Positions 1 to 11,599 of a stretch of DNA of 64,000 bases are shown here, in pieces (the first letter of the stretch is position 1; each line of letters opens with the position of its first letter). Made by a program: the position numbers and the translations under genes. The DNA lies in the NCBI RefSeq assembly GCF_047495875.1, contig NC_092462.1, forward strand, positions 30,600,023 through 30,664,022, read 5' to 3'. The notes beneath the pieces were generated by a model. That model was not told the DNA's origin. It ran no database searches and saw only the letters and a program-made list of their open reading frames with translations. The stretch is from Pithys albifrons albifrons. Its lineage: Eukaryota > Chordata > Aves > Passeriformes > Thamnophilidae.

Positions 1-399
1 TTTGTGACAGAGAAGTGAGAAATGCCATTTTCAGCAAATGAAGCATGGCAGGAAGGATGAGAATAAGAAAAAGAGTGGACAGAAATAAAATCAGAGCCTT
101 TCCAAGTGAAACTTCTTTACAGTGAATATGAGCTAAACAGGGTTTTTTGTTAGTTTATTCATATGTTTGATTGACCTAAAATGCATTGGAGATGCCTGTG
201 GGCTCTCTAAAAGAGTTTGTATGAATATGCAGCAGATACATGCTTTTCCTGCAGTGACCTACTGATTAATTTTTTTTCCTTCCACCTTAAGCCTTTTAAT
301 GCCTAGCAGTAAACCGTCAAGCACTAGCCCTTCCCAGTCAGTCCCCTTGTTCCTCCACTTAATAATGAAATGCAATATCTTAAACACCCAGAATGCGAA

Positions 400-620
400 G
401 GAGCTAATCATTGGCTCGCATTGTGGCTGGCAGGGCAGGCCCGCCTCTTTGGCTTGTGCTGACAAGCTGTTTATGTTTGTGCAAGGCCACCCTTTAACTC
501 AGCCGCCCGATGGCCGTAATGGGACCAACTGTCTGAATGCTGCAGGAAGCTAAATCTTGTGATCGGAGGCACAGCGAAATTCAGCCTCTCATACTCCTGC
601 GTGGACTCTATGGAACACTA
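400..620 (+). promoter_or_regulatory. Candidate conserved noncoding element or untranslated exon ending at a GTAAGT donor
   Basis: CpG-bearing island in AT-rich sequence. It has an inverted CCAAT-like ATTGGCT at about 410, TAAT-type homeodomain cores just upstream, and a consensus donor GTAAGT at 621 after AACACTA. No convincing open frame crosses it. It could be an untranslated first exon, an enhancer, or neither. Confidence 0.25.
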
Positions 621-3600
621 GTAAGTAGCCTTCTGTCTTCCGGCTTTTCTCGTAAGACTAAGGGCATGTTTTAGCAAGGCAGGTAGGTGCTGTCATTCAG
701 AGAGGCAGCTATTAAAGTGTTTTCCTCTGTCTAGAGTAAAAGGGCAGCTACTTTGTATGCAGTGTCATGACTACAAGCAGCACACGATTTCAATCGCAAA
801 TGAGACGTTCTTGGGAGGCAAAAGGGAGGAAGTTCACAGGAATGCAACCCATTGAAACTTACTAGGGTTTTATTAATATGTATATATTACTTCATTTAAT
901 CTGCATATAGTTCTTATTTTTAGCTTCATTTCCAGTATTTGATCATCCAGTCGTATTTCAAACAGCAGCAGTTTTTGCAAGGTTATGAGTAACATGGTTT
1001 GGAAAAATGTGAAATGGCTAGAAATTAGATATTATAAAATGAATACTTCACAAAATGCTGATATGTGTTGTCATATTCAAAGACACACGCCTAGCAGCAT
1101 AAAAGCAAAGTCATGCTCAGAGATTTCAGTCCTCTTTGTTGACTGCTACTTGGAAATGTTCACAACTCCGCAGAGCAAAAGAATGCAGAGATGGAACGAG
1201 CTTGTCTTCTTGCATCTTTAATATGCTCTTTCTAAATTTCAGAATTTGAAATAAAATATTACCTGTTTGGCCAGTATTCTTCAACTTAGTCCTGCTTTGC
1301 ATATATTGATGGACTTTTTAGATTTTCTCTTTTACCATTTACACCAGCAAAGAAAATCTTAATGTCCCTGTCAGAGCTGGCCACCACACAGAATCTCAGA
1401 ACTAGTCTGTCCCTGAAGTTTTGGCAAGTCTGTGTCCAGGTTTCATGTGATAAGTGAGGTTTAGAGTATGAGTTCAAGATACCTGGGGGGAAAAAAGTAG
1501 CGGTCACTGTAAACAAGCATGTTCATTATTCCTCTTTTTAAAACCACAGGACAGTAAGTTTCAATTAGATCTTCATTAGCCTTGAGTCATGTAAAAAAAA
1601 AAATAAACAAGGAAATATGGAGCAAAGTGTGATGCCATGTTCCTTTCAGCTTGTTTAACTCGTCCCCTATGGATGTACCCAATAGGAGGATGACCCATAG
1701 GAGCACATGCTGTGCTGCCAGTGTTTTGGGGCTGTGCACAGTTTCTGCAGACAGCCCTGATGCAATCTGCAGACCTTTGGCTCAACTGTCCTACTCATCT
1801 GTAGGATCTTAAGGGCCACATCATTCAATGAGTCATGAATTGCAGAGGGCCAGTCAAGCAATATTATGTGTGGGAAGCAGTGGCTAAGAGACAGCTAGAC
1901 AAAAACTTTTGAATAACATTGGTCAAATTATGGGCAGCTATTGTACTTGTACATTTTAATGATGGGTCTTGATGCTGATGGTGGTTGTTCAGCTCTGAGA
2001 CTGAGCCTCCTGTACAGTAATACAGTGCACGTGTGGTAGTGTATGAACTAAAGCTAATTACAACAGTAAGCTGCATCTGTGCCAGGCTGTGAACACGAGC
2101 CAGAGTGTTTCAGTCAGTCACTCTCTAAGTAGCAGATAGATACTAATCCTTAATTAGTAAAGATGGAGATGAAATTATTTTTTGTCTATAGATTAAGAAA
2201 GCAGAATGTCAGTACTTAAGTAACAGTGAAAGCCATGAGATACACATCAGGCATAAATACACCCCTAGGAGTTTTTTGTTGTGCTTTCTCAGTACATAGT
2301 TAGGAGTAATCAATATGCTTACCACATTGTCTTTCTCTTGACTAGAGAAAAAACTCCCTTGTGCATCAGGAGCTCAGCACAACATGGTTGGCTCTCTAGG
2401 GGCAGACTGCCTGTTTGATTTGCATCAGGGTAAACAGGCAGAAGATTAAAATTGATTTTTTTCCTCACAGAGGGATAATTTTGAAGATGTATTCACAGGG
2501 CTTGCTAAAAGAAGGTGCTGAATCAACATCCTTCATTAAAAACAAACTGCTCTAAACTGTATAAGCTATAATTGCACTTTTTGATTCTGAGATGGTAGGC
2601 AGTTTGTGAGAACAAAATTATTTTCTAATACTCATTAAGAGACCATTCAGACAGCCTGGGAAGAAGATAAGTACATTGTCCTCAATCTACAAAAGAAGAA
2701 AATTAAATCTGCAAAAAAGCTGGACATAGAACTAAGATCTGCTTCCAGGGCTGTGTTTTTACTTTAATTCATTCTCTTCCTCTGGCTCTGTAGTTGCACT
2801 GTATGTTGACTGTGGGATCATTTGCCAACATTTTCCTGTGGCTGAGGAAAATGCACACTCTGTTGTAATATACCTATTGTTCAGTTGTTCAGCACTTAAT
2901 GGAAGGTATTAATTTGGGGTTGACTGAAACCCTGACCAGTATTTCACAAATATACTTATGGTTACCACATTACTAGGTCTACTAGATTTCCCCTTTGTTG
3001 CCCTTGAGAATGTCAGACCAGCTCCCAAAATGTATCAATTGCTTGGGAAAGAACACCTCTACATTAATAAGAGTTTTGAGTTATGGGAGCTGTAATTCAT
3101 GACAGTGGGCATTTGAATTTTTAGTGAAAGCAGAAGGCTTCAAGGATACTTTTCATTCCAGGATTTTAGATTATTACAGGTGTTCTGCTGATGTGTCCTA
3201 TACACTTGACACACATCAGTTAAGGTTATGATAAGGGAGAGCCCTGTGAGTGAAATACCATGTGCCCCCTTCCCATCAGCTGTTTGAGTCTGACCAGGAA
3301 ACTGAACTGTCAAATAGCAGGAAAAAGTCTGAGGGTCTGAAGGAAGCATTGGCAGCCTTCTGTCAGGCTTGAATAGAATTCCTTGTAAAATCACTCACTA
3401 TCAAAAATGGTAAGCATGCAGCCTTTTCTATTAGTGGTACCCAGATCTCACTCATACATTGAGAGCAGAGGGTCTTCTTCTAATATGTGCGTTTTATTTT
3501 GGTGGTGGTACTTGCAGAAGGCACTGCACTTAGGAAAGAAAAGGATTGTTAGGCAAGTCAGAGGTGCAAAATTCACACCAGAACAGAGGAAGTTTCTCAA

Positions 3601-5850
3601 CCAGGTCTTTCCACAGGGCCTGTTATGTAGGGTGGCCTGCCTGAAATATAGTGGAAAACTTGGTCCAAGACAATGAAAAGGGATCCCCGTCTACTTCCTT
3701 GCCTATGGCAGAGAGTGAGTTGCAGCGGCTGAGTGGTCTTAAGGTCTGTACTGCCTTAAATCACCTGTATGTACCAGTGTCCACTGGGTTCTCTGACTTC
3801 TTTCCCTCCTGTCTGTGATAAGCCTGGCCTCCCTGCTGGCCAGCAGTGCTGAGAGAAAGCAGCATCAGTGGCATTCAGGCTGTGCTCTGCTCTGATGCTG
3901 GGAAAGTATTCCCTTGGAGTCCATAGGCAAGCCCTAAACTTCCTTCTTACTGGAATCACTGGCTTACAGAAGAGGCTCTGTGCACTGCTGCTTTGCTTTG
4001 GTAGCACATGAAAGGCACAGTCTTGAAAACTACCTTGTTTTAGGTTACATACAAGACTGGTAAAGTATTAGCTGCAGCCTCCAGATGGCCCACCCTGATT
4101 TCTTTCTCTAGCTCATCTCTCTCAGACCCAGGAAATAAATTGTATCCCAGTATGTGCTCAAGTAGGCAGGAAATATTATAGTTGCCACTGCTCCTTCATC
4201 AATGAAGAAGCTTTTAAATATTTCAGTTTCCTTTCTTTTTGCCCGTGTAGCTGCCAAAAGTCTAAGAAAGCAGCAATTTAAGCTCATAGCATAAAATGTC
4301 CCTAACTAAGAGGGTAGCTTGCTGTGTTCTGTCCTGGTTGCTGCTGTCTAAAAAAAATTACCACGGCTGTCATCAGCCTTTTCTTCTCATCACTGCTGGT
4401 TCACTGCATGTAAAACTGAGAAGCATAGTATCCCTTAAGATTCAAGGATTGAACTGCAGTTTCCTTCATGAAATTAAATCATACTGGGCCTTGCTTTCTT
4501 CTTGACAACTTTCTTCTTATGCAGCATTTTCAGCTGACATTTTACCTAATGCTCCCTAAGGTGTGGTGTAACTTAACTGTGAAGTGTTTACATTTGTTAC
4601 AGTAATATCCTGGCATGGAATTCTGCAGGTCTTATTCTGGCAAAACTCTTGCTATTGGCAATAGGGAGGATGGGTACTTAAGGACTGAAATGGGACTGTG
4701 AGAGTTACAATCTTTTCTCATATGTGTTGTTTAATTTCCACTTCTAACTGGCATGCTTAACTTTAGAGTGGTACCTTTGGCCTTCTTTTCTATTAGTTTT
4801 TGAATGTGTAAGAGCATGTTGATAGGTTAATATCAACTCCAGCATTGCAGTGGCTGACCTTTCTGCATATTACAGTTTTCATTTACATGTCATCATGAGA
4901 CCACCTGGCTAAAAGTATCTGCCTCCTTCTCTCCATTTTCCTGTCTCTTTCTCCTGATACCCACTCTTCTCTCTCATTTTGTAATATATGCTTCATACTC
5001 ATATACAATTTGAGATCCAGAGCTACATCAAAACATTTTCTTGGCTCATACTAATTATGGAAAATGTTATGCTGTCACGCTCCAATACACGGATGGGAAA
5101 GTGTGAGCCAGGGCTACTGTGGCTCTGGCTGCAAAACAAGGGATGCAGGAGTGGGAAGAGATTATCATGTGGGTAGAAAAGAGCAGGGGCAGTGTCTTTT
5201 ATATGCATGCAGGTATGTAGATCAGGAGTTTTTCAATAGAGAAAATCTTGTTTCCCAGCCTCAAGCCTCTCAGATTTTCCCTCTAGCTTTTAGTGTCTCC
5301 TAGCCTGAGGCCCCTCATCCAGCCTCCATGATCCAGCCTCCAGCTCATGCCTGTGTAGGGAGGGCATCTAGCTGCTCCATCATCTATACCCTCACCTCAA
5401 CCACAAAGTTCTCAGCCTCTTTACCCTTCTGCCACAACTCCTTTCCTCCCATCTTATTGCTACCTTTTTTCTCAGGCCTCCCATATCCCATCCTTCTGAA
5501 CCTGTGTGTTTCATACCCTTTAAGATGCTTGTCCTGCCTGCCTCTCAGTCCTTAAAAGCTTCCCTTGAGCTCTTCACTCCTTGCTGTATTCTCCTCCTGC
5601 TGTCTGTCATCCTCACTACAGTCCGGTGTTTGCAGTCAGAGAGACAGGGGCTGTTTGTTCTCCCCGGGAGTCTCAGGTTCTTCTGTGCAAAGGTCTCAAC
5701 ATACCTTGTTTTACCTCTTCTACCTGAAGACAGGAAAGTAGGACAGGTCCAGGAATAACCAGGCACATAGAAGTCATTTGTATGCTGTAACAGTGGATAG
5801 CTCCAGGCAAGCTCAGAGAAAGACTAAGCCAAGAAATCTATAAGCATGGA

Positions 5851-5863
5851 TTTTTTCTTTTTT

Positions 5864-5896
<33 letters not shown>
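5851..5896. repeat. Poly-T tract
   Basis: About 46 bases almost entirely T, broken by two C residues near its left end. It reads as poly-A on the minus strand, so it could be the tail of an old retroposed copy lying to the right. No clear AATAAA and no target-site duplication were seen, so it is recorded only as a homopolymer. Confidence 0.9.
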
Positions 5897-5897
<1 letters not shown>

Positions 5898-8800
5898 AGA
5901 AAACATAGACCTTTCTATTTATCTTGGCCAGCAAAGTGTCCAGTATTCAGCAAGTATCTTGTGAACCAACCTCAGGGCCAGAGCTGCTTTTGAACTGTTC
6001 ACTGTGATTCTTCATGTGCTCATTTCTTTGTGTTACCAGTCACATGGTAACATTTCTGATTCTTTGATGAATGATGTTTTCAAACAAAAAGAGGGATTTG
6101 GGCACATTACTTTTGGTTCAGAACTTTCCATGAATGCAGACATATGAAAATGTCTTCCATCAGTGTTTCTTGGATACTTGCTTTTGAAAGAAAGCTTACT
6201 TAAGTGAGTGAAAGTTTTGAAAAACAGTAATACTGAGACGGAACAATTTTATAGGAGCCAGGGCTGGGGGTTAATTTCTCACAGTAGCAAACTATGATTC
6301 AGGGCAATACAGAGCAGAAGTGTGAGCCTGGCACAAACTGAGTGTGTGTCCATATTTAAGGGACAGGGTTGCCACAGAAGAGCAACTTAGATCTTGAAGT
6401 AGGATTACAGTCAGAAGGAGCTCACCTGCTGTTTCACAGTATATTTTCATAGGAAGCTTGAGCATTTGCCTTGCAGTTGTCTTTCTTCCCCTGCTCTGGT
6501 CCATAATGTCCTATGTGTGTGTCAGCTGCAGCACTTGGCAGACCCCTGTGAGCTAATTCACCTCTCTCAGCTTGCAGAAAATTGATGCATTTTGTCCTGG
6601 GGCAGTTCTCTGTTAGGCAGTCAGCTGTATCTGTTCAATGGGGGTTCAACAAGCTCTCAGTGCAAGGTAAGAACTGTGAGTGTGCAGCAACAGGGGAAAA
6701 GGAAATCTTTGAAAACAGTCTAATGTTTGTCTTTTGAAATTATGTTCTTCCCGTATTTGACCTTCCCTTATGAAAACACTGTGAAATATACATTACATGC
6801 TGTTTGCTGACTTGTTACTTAAAGAATACAAAGTATCCGGCCATTAAGTCTTGTTCTATGGGCTTTGGTGATGGAAAGGGGGATCAATCATTCCAGCACA
6901 CTTAGAATGGTAAACGCTGTGTATTTCTCCATCACCAGCACTCTCAGAATGAGCTCATGTGCCCCAGGCAAGCCCCAATCCCTGCAGTCACAGATGTTAG
7001 TGAGACTTGATGAGAAAAAGTGGCTTAGTGTTATGCTTATTCTCCCATTTCTTCTGGGGACATCCAGGGGCTACTGCAGGACATAGTGAAAACAGCCATG
7101 AGGCTTTTCCAACTATGACATCAAGGTTATAATGCATGGTGGTTTTGTCTGAGCTGCTCTTTCTTTCTGTGAAAAAGAAGTGATACATTCTAAAGCAAAA
7201 TACATACATTATAAAGCAAAATATCAAAAGCACTGAAACAGCCCAATTCTCATCTAATAGTTGGAGCAGGTGGCAAAGGGTTATCTCACGATATTATCTC
7301 TTTGGGAGATCAGCTGACAGTTATATGTCTTTCTGGAACGGGACAGGCTTCTGCCAAACTAAAGTCACTGGGCACCAAGCTGGAGTATTACAATAAAATA
7401 TGTAGTTAGGGAGTCCAGACCAACTGAATACAGGCTTAGCATTTGAACCCAGACCTAAGATGGCTGTTCCCTGTGCTGGCTTTGAGATGCTGGTGGTGAT
7501 GATTTATAATGTCACAGATAATTCATCTTTAAAAATTGTGTTATTGTCACTGCCAAAATCTTCCTTATTTTATTTCATTAACAGTAAGCGAACTGAAGCT
7601 TCGCCTTGGACTCCCCTAAGGGTAGATTTATCTCAGTTTATCAAACTTGTGGTTTTTCAGTCTGTACAAAGCCTGCCATCTTCTTTGCATCAGAAGAATT
7701 ACCTAGGACTTCAACTATGACCCGCTAGAAATCTACATAAACTTATTTAAAATCCTACATCAAATGGTCTAGTGTTAAAACCAAAGGTGAACACATAGCT
7801 GTGGTGAAACACTGGCTTTATAATCTACCGTCCTGAGCTTCCAACATTTAGGCAATTTCACAGATTCAAATCCAATGGCAAGGTACATCTTCCACCAACC
7901 CAAACCTTTCACCTGTCACTTTCTCAGTATTTAAGCTGCAAAGAACAGGTTGAAGAACAGCTTGCTTTCAGCTCTACTTTTGCAATTCAGCACTCCTGAT
8001 ACAGCCACACTAGACAAGATGCGAGCAGAGTTCAGGCCAAGAGAGATACATATTCTGCCACCTACTGTGCATCACAACCTGTCTGCCACTGACTGAGGAG
8101 GAACAATATTTCTTTGCTTTAATGAACATGCAATGGTGTTTGCAAAAACATTTCAAGAATGTACATACAAAGCTGCATAATAATATCTAAGCTGCATCCT
8201 GCTCCACTCTTTTGCTGCTAATATTGCTGACATAGTTGATCCTAGTGAAAAATCAATATTAAAAATAAATGGTGATTTTGTAACTGGCATTTGAAAACAT
8301 CCTAAATGGAAGCTGCCCTTTTTCTGAGAAGACGAATTGCTTCTAGGTGGTTGTTTTCCCCATCTGATCTGTACTTTATTGCAGTCTCTTCTATATGAAG
8401 CTTTCTAGAGATTTTTCTCACCATCAAACTGGTGAATATATTCCATATCCATTTCTCTAGAAAACTAACATCTCTGTGCTTGAACATGGTGCTTGACTGC
8501 CTCAAAGGTCATGGAGACAAGAGTGTCAGAAAGTGAGCATCAAATGGTGCCCTAGTACTATTCAGGCAGCAGTGAGGGGACACACAGCTAGCGAGTCTGA
8601 TGGCAAGAGCTCTCTGTGGACAGTAGGATGCTGCTACCCCATATGGATGATATGAAAGAGGAAATTAATTTTGAATTTAAAAAAAAGAGAGAAAAATATG
8701 GTGAATAAGAGTCTGTGAAATGAAGAGTAATTTAAAATCAGTCTTCTATTTTTGAATCTTGAATTTTCCTGAAGTTTTCTTAAGGAATTGTTATTTGCCA

Positions 8801-10639
8801 AAGCTGCCTTTGATGTAAATTGACTCTTCTTTTGAGAGAACAGATACATTGAAGAGCACCTGGGAGATCACTGTGAATTAATGCATACGCTCCTTGGAGG
8901 GAAAAAAAATTCAGTCAGCACAAGCCTCAAAAAATGAAAGTGGCTATTTCAACCTACTATCCACTTTAGCACCATGTCTCACCAAAAAAATGGTTCTTAT
9001 TGTAAAGATAACAGTCATTCAACTTGTCCTGTACTGTGATAGCACAGTGGGGAGAGAGGCTACCTGCCCAGCAAACCACACAAGGGCTGCTCTGCTGTGC
9101 CCCATGAAATACTTTCTGTCCCCAAACCTGGAAGCTTGCTCTACCAGGCCCAGGCCCTTTAGTTTCGTGGAAAGTATCAGTCCTGGTAAAACATGATGTC
9201 AGTTCACCCTGCTTGATTACTAAGTGGAAGAATAGCCCAGCTGTTAACAAACCCTGCTTATTGCTGCTTCAAAAAATATTATTTTCCTCAGCTGATGTCT
9301 ACATTTCAAGTGTTTTGCTGCTCGCTACCTTGATGGGAGACCAAAACAGAAGAGAGGAAAAATGCTGAAATGCAGGCCAAAGATGCACAACCATGTTAGC
9401 AGCTGAGCAGTTGGGCACATGAAGCCAGCTCTCATGTACTTGTTTGTGTGGTGTGCTCTGGTTTCTAATAATAAAACTGAACTTGTCTGTAGCCTTTTTC
9501 ATTGGATCACTAGGTTGTATTTCACTAATCTGGAGGGCTGCCTTTTTTTACAATAGCTGAAGGGATATGATACCTTTGAGATCTCTACGTCATGTGACTG
9601 AAATTATTTAATGGGTTATACAGCTATTAAAAGGAATTTTAACAGCACAGGCAAAAAAAAAACAAAAACCAAAGAATATTAATTTATAATTTCCTTCTTC
9701 ACTTCTACTGATTAGAGTCTTGTTGTTTTCTTGAGTTTGTTTGTTGTTATTGTTTTGTTTTATTTTTTTCAATAATTCAACTGCATTTTACTTTAACAGT
9801 GCAGTCATGCCAATCCTGGATCCAGGTACAAGATGAGTAGACAATCAGCACAATCCTAATTCTGCAAAGATGAAAATCTGAGCAAGTCACAAGGCTCAGG
9901 ACTTTTAGGCAGAGTGTTTACAATGGTGTTTTTATTTTGTTAATGACTCACTGGACTGATTCACCCATGCTTTAGTGAAAGCTGCCTTGTTTAGAGAGTC
10001 TCACTGTTCAAACAGAGTAAGATTATTCCCAGTAGAAAAGCTTGAAAAAGTCCGCTGGGAAAACTAAAGACTAAATAAATCTTGTTATTTTAAAGTAAAG
10101 AACACGCAGATAACTTTAGTTTTAAGCAATGGCGAACCTTTTTTTATCCGTCTTAAAACTGGTTAAAATTTGTTTCTCTCTCTTTTTTTTTTTATTGAGA
10201 AAGCAATGTTGTTCAGTACTGATTCAAAAGCCATGAAGTATCCAAAAATATAGCTGGCCCCTCAAGCCTATACTGAATTTAGTCAGGGTACTTTAAATAG
10301 CTGAAAGTAGGGACTGAAAGTGACTTGGGAGCTTTGTCATGGACTTTCATGGGATGCTTATCAAAATTTTGCTTCTGATTCTTTTGGTAAAATTTTCATT
10401 CTTGTAGTGAATAGCTACCCCAGAAGTTCTCTATTAAGCAACTGTCCTCTGACTCTGTGAGTTGCCTTATTAGAGAAAAAAACCACACCAAAACAAAAGA
10501 AAACCTATCAACACAATAGATTTGCTTCTCACCTGGAAGCCTTCAGAGGATGTAAGTGGGTCAGCATACACTTCCCTGTTTATACAAAACATGTTGCTCC
10601 AAATGATTTACTAAACTGTTGAACGATTTCAAGTAACGC

Positions 10640-10840
10640 GCTGGATTTTCCTGTCCCTTGCAGAGAGGCTGTTTGTGCTGGCAGGGAGGGCTGCAAGGTC
10701 GAGGTGTTTCTGCAGCGGCGGGGGAGGACCCGGCCGCCACCTCTCCAATGGTGTATCGTTCTCTGGGCTGCTGGGGTCTGCCTGGGGGAGCAGCCAGGCA
10801 TCCCCAGCCAGGCATCTGCAGGCTGAAGACCATCCCAGCA
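10640..10840. promoter_or_regulatory. GC-rich, CpG-containing island; candidate promoter or exon
   Basis: A sharp rise in GC in an AT-rich region, with a CpG cluster around 10710-10740 (GCGGCGGGGG and CCGGCCGCC). Open frames appear in several phases on both strands here, which is expected from high GC and does not show coding. There is a direct repeat of CCAGGCAT-type sequence near 10795-10815. It could be an alternative untranslated first exon or promoter of TRIM2; no transcript signal can be confirmed from sequence. Confidence 0.3.
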
Positions 10841-11099
10841 TGGGGCTGCTTGTTTATTTTCAAAGCCTTTGTACCTCAGGTTACTTGTAAGGCTGATGCT
10901 TGGGGAGTTCTGCGAAAACTGGACTGTATATATTCCCTAGTTTGCCTGTAATTTGCAGCTTATGAAAACCAGATGGATGACTCAGTGCTCTGCAAGTTGG
11001 AGTAGGAATGGGATGTTCTGACATAAGAGCAGCTTTTACAGAAAACACTGAGTTAAGAAGATTCAGGCTCAAGCTAGATTGCTTCTTCCCTCCCCCCTC

Positions 11100-11360
11100 T
11101 TTTGTCTATTTTTACTGCATCATTGGTATGTGTCCAAGAAAAGTCGGCCATATCATTCGGAAATACAAGGGGATAAACTTTTGACTGTCGGATCTCTTCA
11201 GGCTGAGAGACTGCAGAGTAAATGAACTGGGAGACAGAGAATTAAAAGGAGGGATTTCTTTAAGTGAACTTTTTTGATTGTCTGCTCTGTCAACAGCAGT
11301 GTAAAATACCGAAGAAACTGCAGCAGTCCTTTGCCACTGTCTTTCTAAATAATGTAAGTT
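11100..11360 (+). promoter_or_regulatory. Candidate untranslated exon or promoter with GTAAGT donor near 11352
   Basis: A purine-rich segment (about 11200-11260) leads through a CAG-rich stretch to AATAATGTAAGTTA, a good donor match. There is no TATA box at a clear distance and no domain in the open frame that covers it. Weak, position-based suggestion only. Confidence 0.2.
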
Positions 11361-11599
11361 ACCCTTTCACACTCATCTCTAACTGTTCGTGTGCTTTCTC
11401 TGCCTTCAGGTATTCTGTGAGAGCAGTGGGTTTACAGCGGGGGAGCTCTTGCCAGGAGCTCCGCTGTGCGAGTGAGTGAATTGCTTTGTCTTTCTTTTTC
11501 TTCTTTAAATCACGGTGGTAGTGGGGAAGCCGAGTAGTTTGACACCACCTTTCTTTGACAGTCGCGCTAGCTCGGCTTTAGACGGCTGTCGAAACCTTT

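Larger units (their letters stand above)
1..10560. other. Noncoding upstream or 5' intronic DNA
   Basis: No supportable gene. Short open frames occur on both strands but have no recognisable domains, no splice support and no codon continuity. The stretch is AT-rich with T-runs (5851-5896, about 9720-9775, about 10180-10192) and a pyrimidine-rich patch at about 5380-5620. Positions 400-620 are CpG-richer than their surroundings and end at a GTAAGT. It probably belongs to the long 5' intron or upstream flank of TRIM2, inferred from position only. Confidence 0.6.

Noticed and set aside
2680..2760. Possible reverse-oriented MIR (AAGAAGAAAATTAAATCTGC, then CTGGACATAGAACTAAGATC)
   Set aside because: Similarity to the MIR core is too weak by eye to call.
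5851..6000. Processed pseudogene on the minus strand ending at the poly-T tract
   Set aside because: No AATAAA at the right distance, no target duplication and no coding similarity.
10561..10951. Several overlapping open frames on both strands
   Set aside because: High GC lowers stop frequency; no frame has a domain or exon borders.
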